The notes beneath the pieces were generated by a model. The model ran no database searches and was not told where the DNA came from. It saw only the letters and a program-made list of their open reading frames with translations. A stretch of 9,672 nucleotides of DNA from Actinomycetes bacterium (GTDB lineage Bacteria; Actinomycetota; Actinomycetes; Streptosporangiales; Streptosporangiaceae): the NCBI GenBank assembly GCA_023425615.1, contig JAFACJ010000486.1, positions 1 to 9,672 of the forward strand. The letters are read 5' to 3'. Shown one piece after another: positions 1-5,884 of the stretch. A program made the translations under genes and the position numbers. Numbering within the stretch: position 1 is the first letter of the stretch; each line of letters starts with the position of its first letter.

Positions 1-850
1 GCTCGGGGGAGCCCTCGATGACGTCGAGGGCCGCCAGCGCGGCGCCGAGGGCGGCGGGGTTCAGGCCGGTGTCGAAGATCATCGTGCGGCCGGTGTCGAT
101 CAGGGTCTCGATCACCTCGGGGGCGCCGAGGACGGCGCCGCCCTGGGAGCCCAGCGCCTTGGACAGGGTGAGGGTGAGCACCACGTCGGGTTCCCCGGCG
201 AGCCCCGCCGCCCACACCGCGCCACGGCCGCCCTCGCCGACGACGCCGAGGGCGTGCGCCTCGTCGACCACCAGCAGCGCGCCGTGCGCCCTGGCGATCC
301 GGTGCAGCTCGGCCAGCGGGGCCAGGTCGCCGTCCACGGAGAAGACCGCGTCGGTGACGATCAGCGCGTGCTCCTCGGCGCGCTCGCGCAGGGCGCGCTC
401 GACGGCGGCGGTGTCACGGTGCGGGGCGATCTGGACCCGGGCCCGCGACAGCCGGCAGGCGTCGACGATCGAGGCGTGGTTGACCTGGTCGGACACCACC
501 AGCGCGCCGGGCCCGGAGAGCGTCGCCACGGCCCCCAGATTGGCAAGGTAGCCCGAGGAGAAGGTCAGGCCCGCCGCGGCGCCGCAGAAGGCGGCGAGGC
601 GCTCGTCCAGCGCGGCGTGCAGCCGGGTGGTGCCGGTGACCAGGCGCGACCCGGTGGATCCGGTCCCGTACTCGCGGACGGCGCGGACGGCGCCCTCGAT
701 CAGCCGGGGGTCGCGGGACAGCCCCAGGTAGTCGTTGGAGGCGAGGTCGATCAGTCCGTCGTGGTCGGCGGTGCGGGGGCGCAGCCGCCGCCGCAGCCCC
801 GCCTCTTCGCGGCGCAGCGCCGAGGCGCGCAGTCTCTCCAAGGGGTTCAC
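1..850 (-). CDS. bioF: 8-amino-7-oxononanoate synthase BioF, 3' end outside the window
   Basis: PLP-dependent enzyme of the alpha-oxoamine synthase family; BioF condenses pimeloyl thioester with L-alanine to 8-amino-7-oxononanoate, the first committed biotin ring step, in the cytosol. The 283 visible residues begin VNPLERLRAS and carry the family hallmark LASNDYLGLSRDPR near residue 32, a YGTGSTGSRLVTG substrate-loop motif, the VVDEAHALGVVG segment whose Asp contacts the PLP ring, and the Schiff-base lysine Lys231 in TLSKALGSQGGAV. The spacing matches the usual 380-390 residue enzyme, so about 100 C-terminal residues lie left of the window. The GTG at 850 is chosen because no in-frame start exists nearby upstream and pdtaS begins divergently 41 bp away; no strong ribosome binding site is seen. 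Glycine C-acetyltransferase is the main alternative, but NDYLGL favours BioF. Confidence 0.85.
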   Translation of the reverse strand, partial: MNPLERLRASALRREEAGLRRRLRPRTADHDGLIDLASNDYLGLSRDPRLIEGAVRAVREYGTGSTGSRLVTGTTRLHAALDERLAAFCGAAAGLTFSSGYLANLGAVATLSGPGALVVSDQVNHASIVDACRLSRARVQIAPHRDTAAVERALRERAEEHALIVTDAVFSVDGDLAPLAELHRIARAHGALLVVDEAHALGVVGEGGRGAVWAAGLAGEPDVVLTLTLSKALGSQGGAVLGAPEVIETLIDTGRTMIFDTGLNPAALGAALAALDVIEGSPE

Positions 851-891
851 CTGCCCATCTTCCCAGGCGGGTCTGCTGCGATGATGGTCAG

Positions 892-2421
892 GTGCCTACC
901 CTGTCCGATCTCGTCCGCCGGCAGACCGATCTCGACCAGCGGGATCTGGAGTGGCTGCACGCGCTGGTCTCCGACTGGCAACTGCTGGCCGACCTGTCCT
1001 TCGCCGACCTGGTGCTGTGGGTGCCGCAGCGCGACCCGCGCCACGCGGCGTCGCCGCGCACCTGGCCGCCGCGCGCCGTCGACGGCTGGGTCTGCGTGGC
1101 CCAGATGCGGCCCACCACCGGCCCGACCGCCTATCCCGACGACCTGGTCGGCAAGATCGTCAGAACGGGCAAGCGCGGCCTGATCGACGTGGCCTGGCGG
1201 GAGCGCCGCATCGTGCGGGAGGGGGATCCGGAGTGGGGCAGCGGCATCCCCGTCCGGGAGGAGTCGATCCCGATCCTGGCCCGCTGGGGGGAGGAGCGCG
1301 CCAAGATGATCGGGGTGATCCAGCGCAGCACCAACCTCAGCTCCGCGCGCACCCCCTCCCGGCTGGAGCTGACCTATCTGCAGAGCGCCAGCGACCTGGC
1401 CCAGATGATCTCCGAGGGCCGCTTCCCGGTGCCCGACGCGGCGCCCAACCTCATCCGCTCGCCGCGGGTCGGTGACGGGCTGCTGCGGGTGGACCTGGCG
1501 GGGAAGGTCGTCTACGCCAGCCCCAACGCCCTGTCCGCCTTCCGCCGCCTCGGCCTGGCCACCGACCTGGTCGGCGTCCATCTGGGCGAGACCGCGGCCC
1601 GGCTCGCCGACGACGGTACGCCCACGGACGAGTCGCTGGTGGGGGTGCTGAGCGGCCGCGCCAACCGCGAGGTGGAGATCGAGGCCAACGGCTCGGTGGT
1701 GCAGCTGCGGATGATCCCGCTGATCATCTCGGGGGAGCGCATCGGCTCGGTGGCGCTCATGCGCGACGTCACCGAGCTGCGCTGGCGCGATCGCGAGCTG
1801 CTGAGCAAGGACGCCACCATCCGGGAGATCCACCACCGGGTGAAGAACAACCTCCAGACCGTCGCGGCGCTGCTGCGGCTCCAGGCGCGGCGGCTGCGCA
1901 TCCCCGAGGGGCGTGCGGCGCTGGAGGAGGCGGTGCGCCGGGTCGGCTCGATCGCCGTCGTGCACGAGACCCTCTCGCACACCCCGGACGAGCTGATCGA
2001 CTTCGACGACATCGCCGACCGGGTGATCGCCATGTCGGGCGAGGTGATGGCGGTGGAGACCCGGGTGCATCCCAAGCGGCGCGGCAACTTCGGGGTGCTG
2101 CCCGCCGCGGTCGCCAGCCCGATCGCGATGATCCTCACCGAGCTGCTGCAGAACGCGCTGGAGCACGGCCTCGCGCACGAGGGCGGTCTGCTGGAGGTGC
2201 TGGCCTCCCGCTCGGAGGGGCGGCTGCGGCTGGTGGTCTCCGACGACGGGGTGGGGCTGCCCCCGGACTTCGACCCGCAGAACGCCGAGAGCCTCGGCCT
2301 GCAGATCGTCCGCACGCTCACGGAGAACGAACTGGGCGGCAGCCTGGAGTTCAGGGAGCGTCCGGGCGGAGGCACGGAGGTGACACTCGATCTGCCGCTG
2401 GGGCAGCGCGCCCCCCGTTGA
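892..2421 (+). CDS. pdtaS: PdtaS-like cytosolic sensor histidine kinase (GAF-like, PAS, HisKA_2, HATPase_c)
   Basis: The 509-residue product follows the layout of mycobacterial PdtaS, which phosphorylates the ANTAR-domain antiterminator PdtaR. Residues 1-175 form the N-terminal GAF-like sensor (WQLLADLSFADLVLWV at 29-44), 195-295 a PAS domain (VVYASPNALSAF at 206-217), and 300-360 a HisKA_2 dimerization region with the phosphoacceptor motif REIHHRVKNNLQTVAALL, His314/His315. The ATPase domain has N-box Asn421 (ELLQNALEHG), G1 DDGVGLP at 451-457 and G2 SLGLQIV at 467-473. There are no membrane segments, so the kinase is cytosolic. No pdtaR is in the window; in mycobacteria it is also unlinked. 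Start: GTG at 892, with a GATGAT hexamer ending 6 nt before it and no clear Shine-Dalgarno, suggesting a leaderless mRNA. It diverges from bioF and converges with whiB1. Family knowledge from mycobacteria links PdtaS to NO and copper signalling; whether that holds here is inference. Confidence 0.9.
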   Translation: MPTLSDLVRRQTDLDQRDLEWLHALVSDWQLLADLSFADLVLWVPQRDPRHAASPRTWPPRAVDGWVCVAQMRPTTGPTAYPDDLVGKIVRTGKRGLIDVAWRERRIVREGDPEWGSGIPVREESIPILARWGEERAKMIGVIQRSTNLSSARTPSRLELTYLQSASDLAQMISEGRFPVPDAAPNLIRSPRVGDGLLRVDLAGKVVYASPNALSAFRRLGLATDLVGVHLGETAARLADDGTPTDESLVGVLSGRANREVEIEANGSVVQLRMIPLIISGERIGSVALMRDVTELRWRDRELLSKDATIREIHHRVKNNLQTVAALLRLQARRLRIPEGRAALEEAVRRVGSIAVVHETLSHTPDELIDFDDIADRVIAMSGEVMAVETRVHPKRRGNFGVLPAAVASPIAMILTELLQNALEHGLAHEGGLLEVLASRSEGRLRLVVSDDGVGLPPDFDPQNAESLGLQIVRTLTENELGGSLEFRERPGGGTEVTLDLPLGQRAPR

Positions 2422-2426
2422 GCGAA

Positions 2427-2452
2427 GGGTCCCGAAATTTCAGGCCCTTTTA
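2427..2452 (+). terminator. Probable intrinsic terminator of pdtaS
   Basis: Starting 6 nt after the pdtaS stop, an imperfect inverted repeat GGG-t-CC-c-GAAATTTC-a-GG-CCC is followed directly by TTTTAT. One bulged T and one C/A mismatch interrupt the stem. The T-run lies on the plus-strand side, so it terminates pdtaS; it may also help insulate the convergent whiB1. The remaining gap up to the whiB1 stop at 2556 holds only a 5-bp CACGG/CCGTG stem at 2487-2500 and nothing else I can assign. Confidence 0.6.
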
Positions 2453-2555
2453 TATTCCCCAGAAGAATTCGGGATGTAGCGTGAACCACGGGGGGCCGTG
2501 CGGCGTCCTAATTCCCAGAAGCGAGCAGAACGAGGGCGGCAGGGGGGCTGCGGTG

Positions 2556-2816
2556 CTAGACCGACGCGTTCGCGCGGGCGCGGGCACGGGCCGCGCGGCG
2601 CTTGAGGGCGCGGCGCTCGTCCTCGCTCATGCCGCCCCACACGCCGGCGTCCTGGCCGGAGTCCAGGGCCCAGCGCAGGCAGGACTCCGAGACGTCGCAC
2701 TTGCGGCAGACCTGCTTGGCCTCTTCGATCTGCAGCAGGGCCGGGCCGGTGTTTCCGATGGGAAAGAACAGCTCGGGGTCCACGTCACGGCAGGCTGCGC
2801 GGTGGCGCCAGTCCAT
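2556..2816 (-). CDS. whiB1: WhiB1/WblE-type Fe-S transcriptional regulator
   Basis: The 86-residue product is a Wbl protein that by family binds a [4Fe-4S] cluster and acts with the primary sigma factor region 4; M. tuberculosis WhiB1 is essential and its cluster reacts with nitric oxide. It begins MDWRHRAACRDVDPELFFP and ends with a basic, DNA-contacting tail KRRAARARARANAS, both very close to what I recall of mycobacterial WhiB1. Cluster ligands are Cys9, Cys37, Cys40 and Cys46 (C-x2-C-x5-C after the first), followed by the Wbl turn GVWGG at 58-62 and MSEDERRALKRR. The ATG at 2816 is fixed by AAGGAG 7 nt upstream (2824-2829). It is monocistronic, separated from the lipid kinase gene by 286 bp carrying candidate operators, and converges with pdtaS, the same pairing as Rv3219/Rv3220c. 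Confidence 0.95.
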   Translation of the reverse strand: MDWRHRAACRDVDPELFFPIGNTGPALLQIEEAKQVCRKCDVSESCLRWALDSGQDAGVWGGMSEDERRALKRRAARARARANASV

Positions 2817-2973
2817 GCGTTCACTCCTTGGTCGAAAGGAAACTCATCGAGTTCCGCGATCTGGATGTGACCCGAGCCACTCGCCGGCCTCAGGGCCGCG
2901 CCCGCTACCGCAGATCTTCCCTCTGCTCGGTGGCGCACTTTGAGCGTGTCAGGGGGGCAATGCGCGGCGCAAG

Positions 2974-2999
2974 TACTTTGAGAAACGTTTCTCAAAGTA
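2974..2999. promoter_or_regulatory. Perfect 26-bp palindrome, candidate operator upstream of whiB1
   Basis: The half-site TACTTTGAGAAAC is followed immediately by its exact reverse complement GTTTCTCAAAGTA, with no spacer. It lies about 158 bp upstream of the whiB1 start and 104 bp past the end of the lipid kinase gene. The central AAACGTTT with a CG dyad resembles operators of LacI/GalR-family regulators; this is inference, and no such regulator is encoded here. There is no T-run on either side, which argues against a terminator. Confidence 0.65.
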
Positions 3000-3012
3000 T
3001 GGATGTCGTATG

Positions 3013-3041
3013 TGTCACACCGTTGGAACGTGGCTGTCACA
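3013..3041. repeat. Two TGTCACA direct repeats, 22 bp apart
   Basis: TGTCACA occurs at 3013-3019 and 3035-3041, start-to-start distance 22 bp, about two helical turns, so a regulator could bind both copies on one DNA face. On the whiB1-sense strand each reads TGTGACA, resembling a CRP/FNR half-site. The mycobacterial whiB1 promoter is known to be controlled by the CRP homologue Rv3676, but neither copy here has a good matching second half-site, so the assignment is tentative. Confidence 0.35.
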
Positions 3042-3102
3042 TTAGTCGTTTAGACGGTTCGTCATAGCCGTTCCCGCAGCTCACCGCAGTGAGAGTTTCA
3101 TC

Positions 3103-4041
3103 TCAGATGACCACTCGTATTGCTTTGGGCACACTGCGGAAGACCAAATGATCACGCAGCCCCAGGTAATCCCCGTCCACCTGCAAAGCCATCGGGCGGG
3201 CGGCGCTGACCGTGAGTTCCGAGGCGTCGTGCAATTCCACCACCTGGCGTCCGCGCGGGCCGCCGGTCGCCGGGATCAGCATCTGCGCCAGGACGCCGAG
3301 GACCGGCATGACGTCGAGGCTGCGCAGCCCGAACAGGTCGAGGCCGGTGCTGAACCCCGCCCGCGGGCTCGGGACGATCGGGCGCGGGCCCAGATACGTC
3401 CACGGCGAGGCGTTGGAGACGAAGGCGAGATACAGGCCGCGGGCGATCCGCCCCCGCTCGTCGCGGACCTCCAGGGCCGGGGTGCGGCGGTCGGTGCCGG
3501 AGAAGAACTGCCGCAGCGCCCCCCGCACGTACATGAGGTTCGTCGCCTTCCCGCCGCCGCGCATCTGCTCGACGGCGTGCACCACCTCGGCGTCCAGGCC
3601 GATCCCCGTGGTGAAGGTGAAGTAGCGGTCCTCCAGGCCGGTCGACACATGGCCCAGGCCGATCGTGCGGGTGCGCCCGCCGCGCAGCGCGCCCAGGATC
3701 GCCGCGATCGAGCGCAGCGGGTCGCCGGGCAGGCCCAGCGCCCGTGCCAGCACGTTGGCGTTGCCGCCGGGCAGGATCGCCAGGGCGGGCCGGTCGGCGG
3801 CGTCCCTGCCGTGGCGCATCAGCCCGTTGACCGTCTCGTTGACGGTGCCGTCGCCGCCGAGGGCGATGACGAAGTCATAGCGTTTGGCAGCGGCGAGGGC
3901 CGCCAGCTCCACGGCGTGGCCCCGGTGCCCGGTCTCGGCGGTCTCCAGGTCGAGGTCGCCGGCGAACGCGCGGGTGAGCAGTTCCCTGGCCCGCCGGGTG
4001 GTGGAGGTGGCCTTCGGGTTGGCGATCAGCATGGCGTGCAC
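3103..4041 (-). CDS. Diacylglycerol kinase-family lipid kinase
   Basis: This 312-residue protein belongs to the DAGK_cat/YegS-like family, cytosolic or membrane-associated ATP-dependent kinases acting on diacylglycerol-like or other lipid hydroxyls; the substrate cannot be read from sequence. It begins VHAMLIANPKATSTTRRARE; the nucleotide-binding signature ALGGDGTVNETVNGL is at 60-74, followed by PGGNANVLARALGLP at 91-105 (the family usually has PxGTxNDFAR), FTTGIGLDAEVV at 143-154 and the C-terminal QVDGDYLG at 287-294. The GTG at 4041 is favoured because a TACGCT -10-like hexamer ends 6 nt before it, implying a leaderless mRNA; ATG at 4032 is an alternative. The frame stays open to 4296, but that extension has no family similarity and overlaps the divergent membrane gene. 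Its position upstream of whiB1 matches Rv3218 as I recall it. Confidence 0.85.
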   Translation of the reverse strand: MHAMLIANPKATSTTRRARELLTRAFAGDLDLETAETGHRGHAVELAALAAAKRYDFVIALGGDGTVNETVNGLMRHGRDAADRPALAILPGGNANVLARALGLPGDPLRSIAAILGALRGGRTRTIGLGHVSTGLEDRYFTFTTGIGLDAEVVHAVEQMRGGGKATNLMYVRGALRQFFSGTDRRTPALEVRDERGRIARGLYLAFVSNASPWTYLGPRPIVPSPRAGFSTGLDLFGLRSLDVMPVLGVLAQMLIPATGGPRGRQVVELHDASELTVSAARPMALQVDGDYLGLRDHLVFRSVPKAIRVVI

Positions 4042-4047
4042 GGCGCC

Positions 4048-4053
4048 AGCGTA
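4048..4053 (-). promoter_or_regulatory. Candidate -10 element for the lipid kinase gene
   Basis: On the minus strand TACGCT (TANNNT) is followed by exactly 6 nt and then the GTG start at 4041, placing the start codon at or next to the expected +1. No good -35 is visible. This supports both the GTG start and leaderless translation. Confidence 0.4.
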
Positions 4054-4104
4054 TGTGACCGCCTCCCGCGGCGGAGCGCGGACCTCCGAGCGGGTGCTCA
4101 CGGG

Positions 4105-4110
4105 TACCCT
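4105..4110 (+). promoter_or_regulatory. Candidate -10 element for the small membrane protein gene
   Basis: TACCCT lies 7 nt before the GTG at 4118, the spacing expected between a -10 hexamer and +1. No Shine-Dalgarno precedes the GTG, consistent with a leaderless mRNA. No clear -35 is visible in the 76-bp divergent gap. Confidence 0.4.
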
Positions 4111-4117
4111 GGTGGGC

Positions 4118-4501
4118 GTGTCGAACCGTCCGCGCACCCTGTTCCTGGCCGCAGCCCTGGAAGCCGTCGTGGGATTGATCGCCATCGGCGGCGGGCTCTT
4201 CACCGCGGTGGAGACCCTCGTGGGCGAACCGCGGAACACCGCGACCGCGCTGGGGGTGGCGGTACTGGCGCTCGGGGGCGGCGCCCTCATGCTCAAGGTC
4301 GCGCACGGCCTGTACAGGGCCGAGCGCTGGAGCCGCTCGCCGGCCGTCCTGACGCAGCTCTTCTTGGTTCCGGTGGCGGTGTCACTGGTGCAGAGCGGAC
4401 AGCCGCAGTGGGGCTACCCGCTCGTGGTGATCGCGGTCTGCGCGCTGGTCGCCCTGCTCAGCAGGCCCACCAGCACCGCGCTGTTCACGGACGAGGACTG
4501 A
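4118..4501 (+). CDS. Small four-helix integral membrane protein of unknown function
   Basis: The 127-residue product has four predicted hydrophobic helices at about 8-30, 43-62, 76-92 and 98-115, a basic N-terminus (VSNRPRT) and an acidic C-terminal tail (LFTDED). The loop LYRAERWSRSPAVLTQ lies between helices 2 and 3; the positive-inside rule suggests it and the N-terminus face the cytoplasm. I recognise no catalytic motif. The GTG at 4118 is chosen for its spacing from a TACCCT hexamer; GTG at 4112 would add two residues. It is transcribed divergently from the lipid kinase gene, as Rv3217c (a small membrane protein) is from Rv3218 in my recollection of M. tuberculosis. That conserved pairing hints at a link with lipid metabolism or the envelope, which is inference only. 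Confidence 0.75.
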   Translation: MSNRPRTLFLAAALEAVVGLIAIGGGLFTAVETLVGEPRNTATALGVAVLALGGGALMLKVAHGLYRAERWSRSPAVLTQLFLVPVAVSLVQSGQPQWGYPLVVIAVCALVALLSRPTSTALFTDED

Positions 4502-4506
4502 CGCGA

Positions 4507-4536
4507 CGGCGCCGACCGGTCGCCCGGTCGGCGCCG
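4507..4536. terminator. Bidirectional hairpin between convergent genes
   Basis: CGGCGCCGACCGG and its perfect reverse complement form a 13-bp stem around a TCGC loop. It fills the 41-bp gap between the membrane protein stop and the sigF stop, so it can serve both strands. Neither side has a T-run; such U-less strong hairpins are commonly proposed as terminators in actinomycetes. Confidence 0.75.
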
Positions 4537-4542
4537 GTCCGG

Positions 4543-5385
4543 TCAGTCCTCGGCGGTCAGTCCCTCGCGGAGCTGGGCCAGGGTCCTGGCCAGCAGCCGG
4601 GAGACGTGCATCTGGCTGATGCCCAGTTCGGTGGCGATCTGGGACTGCGTCATGTTGCCGAAGAACCGCAGCAGCAGGATCTTCTTCTCGCGGGGCGGGA
4701 GCTTCTCCAGCAGCGGCTTGAGGGACTCGCGGTACTCCACGCCCTCCAGCGACTCATCGATCATGCCGAGCGAGTCGGCGACCGCGGGCGCGTCCTCATC
4801 ACCGGAGTCCGGCGCGTCCAGCGAGACCGTGGAGTAGGCGTTGGCGGACTCCAGGCCCTCCAGCACCTCCTCCTCGCTCATCTGCAGATGCGCGGCGAGT
4901 TCGGCGACGGTCGGCGCGCGGCCCTCCTTCTGGGCCAGCTCGCTGATCGCCTTGGTCAGGCTGAGCTTGAGCTCCTGCAGCCTCCGGGGGACGCGGACCG
5001 CCCAGCCCTTGTCCCTGAAGTGCCGCTTGATCTCGCCGACGATCGTCGGGGTGGCGTAGGTGGAGAACTCCACGCCACGCTCCAGGTCGAAGCGGTCGAT
5101 CGACTTGATCAGCCCGATGGTGGCCACCTGGACCAGATCGTCCAGCCACTCGCCGCGGTTGCGGAAGCGGCGGGCGAGATACTCCACCAGCGGCAGGTGC
5201 ATCTCGACGAGCTGGTCCCTGATGCGCTGCCGTTCGGGGTCGCCCTCGGGCAGGTTCTGCATCTGGTGGAACAGTTCCTTGGCCCGGGACCGGTCGGGAA
5301 CTGCTGCGGCGCGCTGCGGCTCGGGCACCACGACCTCCTCGGCCAGGATGCCCTCTCCCTCGGAGGTGCGCTCGGGGGAGGTCAC
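4543..5385 (-). CDS. sigF: SigF/SigB-family RNA polymerase sigma factor
   Basis: This 280-residue group 3 sigma-70 factor directs RNA polymerase to general-stress or developmental promoters. Core-binding region 2.2 is DLVQVATIGLIKSIDRFD (83-100), -10 recognition region 2.3-2.4 is FSTYATPTIVGEIKRHF followed by RDKGWAVRVPRR (107-135), region 3 spans about 138-220, and the region 4.2 helix-turn-helix is MTQSQIATELGISQMHVSRL (245-264). The order is standard for SigB/SigF/SigG proteins; no region 1.1 is present and the first 30 residues are low-complexity. The GTG at 5385 overlaps the stop of the upstream anti-sigma gene in the sequence GTGA, and no Shine-Dalgarno is seen, so translation is probably coupled. 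Which SigF paralogue this is cannot be decided because actinomycetes carry several. A hairpin at 4507-4536 ends the transcript. Confidence 0.9.
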   Translation of the reverse strand: MTSPERTSEGEGILAEEVVVPEPQRAAAVPDRSRAKELFHQMQNLPEGDPERQRIRDQLVEMHLPLVEYLARRFRNRGEWLDDLVQVATIGLIKSIDRFDLERGVEFSTYATPTIVGEIKRHFRDKGWAVRVPRRLQELKLSLTKAISELAQKEGRAPTVAELAAHLQMSEEEVLEGLESANAYSTVSLDAPDSGDEDAPAVADSLGMIDESLEGVEYRESLKPLLEKLPPREKKILLLRFFGNMTQSQIATELGISQMHVSRLLARTLAQLREGLTAED

Positions 5386-5810
5386 GGAGTCCCGCCCGCG
5401 CCGCGCCGCTTCTGCAGCGTGACGGTCACCAGGTCATCCGGTCCCGCGGTGGCGTCGACCTCGCCGGCCAGGGAGGACAGCACGGTCCAGGCGAAGGTGT
5501 CGCGGCTGGGCGTGCGCCCGTCCACGGTGAGCACCGACACCGCGATCCGCATGGCGTCTCCGGTCAGCTCGAACTCGCAGGTCAGGTCCGTTCCCGGGAC
5601 GGCCTGGGCGAGCAGCATCGCGCACGCCTCGTCCACCGCGATCCGCAGGTCCTCGATCTCGTCGATCGTGAAGTCAAGCCGTACCGCGAGCCCGGCCGTC
5701 GCGGTGCGCAGCACCGACAGATAGGCACTCGCGGCAGGCAGCTTCACGGTCACCACGTCACGCAGGGTGAGTTTTGTGCCTGCCGTCATGGCGGCGGTTT
5801 CCTCAGTCAC
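5382..5810 (-). CDS. RsbW/UsfX-like anti-sigma factor with a degenerate ATP site
   Basis: This 142-residue protein has a HATPase_c-like (RsbW) fold and lies directly upstream of sigF, overlapping it by 4 nt, so it almost surely binds and holds that sigma factor. The N-box helix is IEDLRIAVDEACAMLLAQA (52-70), closely matching M. tuberculosis UsfX (DLRLAVDEVCTRLI). Where B. subtilis RsbW has EACTN, this protein has EACAM, so the Mg-chelating Asn is absent, and no DxGxG G1 box is visible later. It may therefore bind ATP weakly and not act as a kinase. The GTG at 5810 has AGGGAG 4 nt upstream (5815-5820); an internal ATG at codon 8 is an alternative. No RsbV/RsfA-like antagonist is adjacent, so the release signal is encoded elsewhere. 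Confidence 0.8.
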   Translation of the reverse strand: MTEETAAMTAGTKLTLRDVVTVKLPAASAYLSVLRTATAGLAVRLDFTIDEIEDLRIAVDEACAMLLAQAVPGTDLTCEFELTGDAMRIAVSVLTVDGRTPSRDTFAWTVLSSLAGEVDATAGPDDLVTVTLQKRRGAGGTP

Positions 5811-5884
5811 GTATCTCCCTCTTCGGGGGCCGTCTCGCTCCCTTGAAAACTATCCTGCCCGGCGATCTCCGGAGTGAAGCCACG

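Larger units (their letters stand above)
2817..3102 (-). promoter_or_regulatory. Upstream regulatory region of whiB1
   Basis: This 286-bp gap separates the lipid kinase stop from the whiB1 start and contains no convincing gene. Seen in it, from distal to proximal for whiB1: a 5-bp stem CTCAC/GTGAG just after the kinase stop (3080-3093), two TGTCACA direct repeats 22 bp apart (3013-3041), a perfect 26-bp palindrome (2974-2999), a GC-rich stretch with no clear -35/-10 pair, and the AAGGAG ribosome binding site at 2824-2829. Its unusual length and the operators suggest whiB1 is under layered control; I could not place the transcription start. Confidence 0.6.

Noticed and set aside
847..2178. A 443-codon open frame antisense to pdtaS
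   Set aside because: Its composition is biased (His/Gln/Asp/Arg repeats) with no family motif, and the opposite strand encodes a complete, motif-rich histidine kinase.
2455..2522. A near-repeat TTCCC(C)AGAAG occurring twice in the pdtaS-whiB1 gap
   Set aside because: Only 10 nt with one insertion; too short and imperfect to call a repeat element.
2828..3067. A 79-codon plus-strand ORF in the whiB1 upstream region
   Set aside because: No ribosome binding site or family feature; it spans the palindrome and operators, and is best explained as non-coding regulatory DNA.
2817..3102. A SigR-type promoter (GGAAT-N18-GTT) for whiB1, as reported for some wblE genes
   Set aside because: I searched the minus strand of the gap; GGAA occurrences have no GTT at the right distance.
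4042..4296. An 85-residue N-terminal extension of the lipid kinase
   Set aside because: The frame is open but the residues are Pro/Ser/Arg/Thr-rich with no similarity to the family, and they overlap the divergent membrane protein gene; the kinase fold begins at about MLIANPKAT.
3148..5724. An 858-codon open frame on the plus strand
   Set aside because: It lies antisense to the lipid kinase, sigF and rsbW genes, all with clear family motifs, and across the membrane protein gene. Its translation is low-complexity (Gly/Arg/Gln/Val-rich), as expected from the complementary frame of GC-rich codons.
5811..5884. A SigF-type autoregulatory promoter (GTTT-N15-17-GGGTA) upstream of rsbW-sigF
   Set aside because: A GTTT is present on the minus strand (in GGATAGTTTTC) but no GGGTA follows at the right spacing, so autoregulation is not supported.
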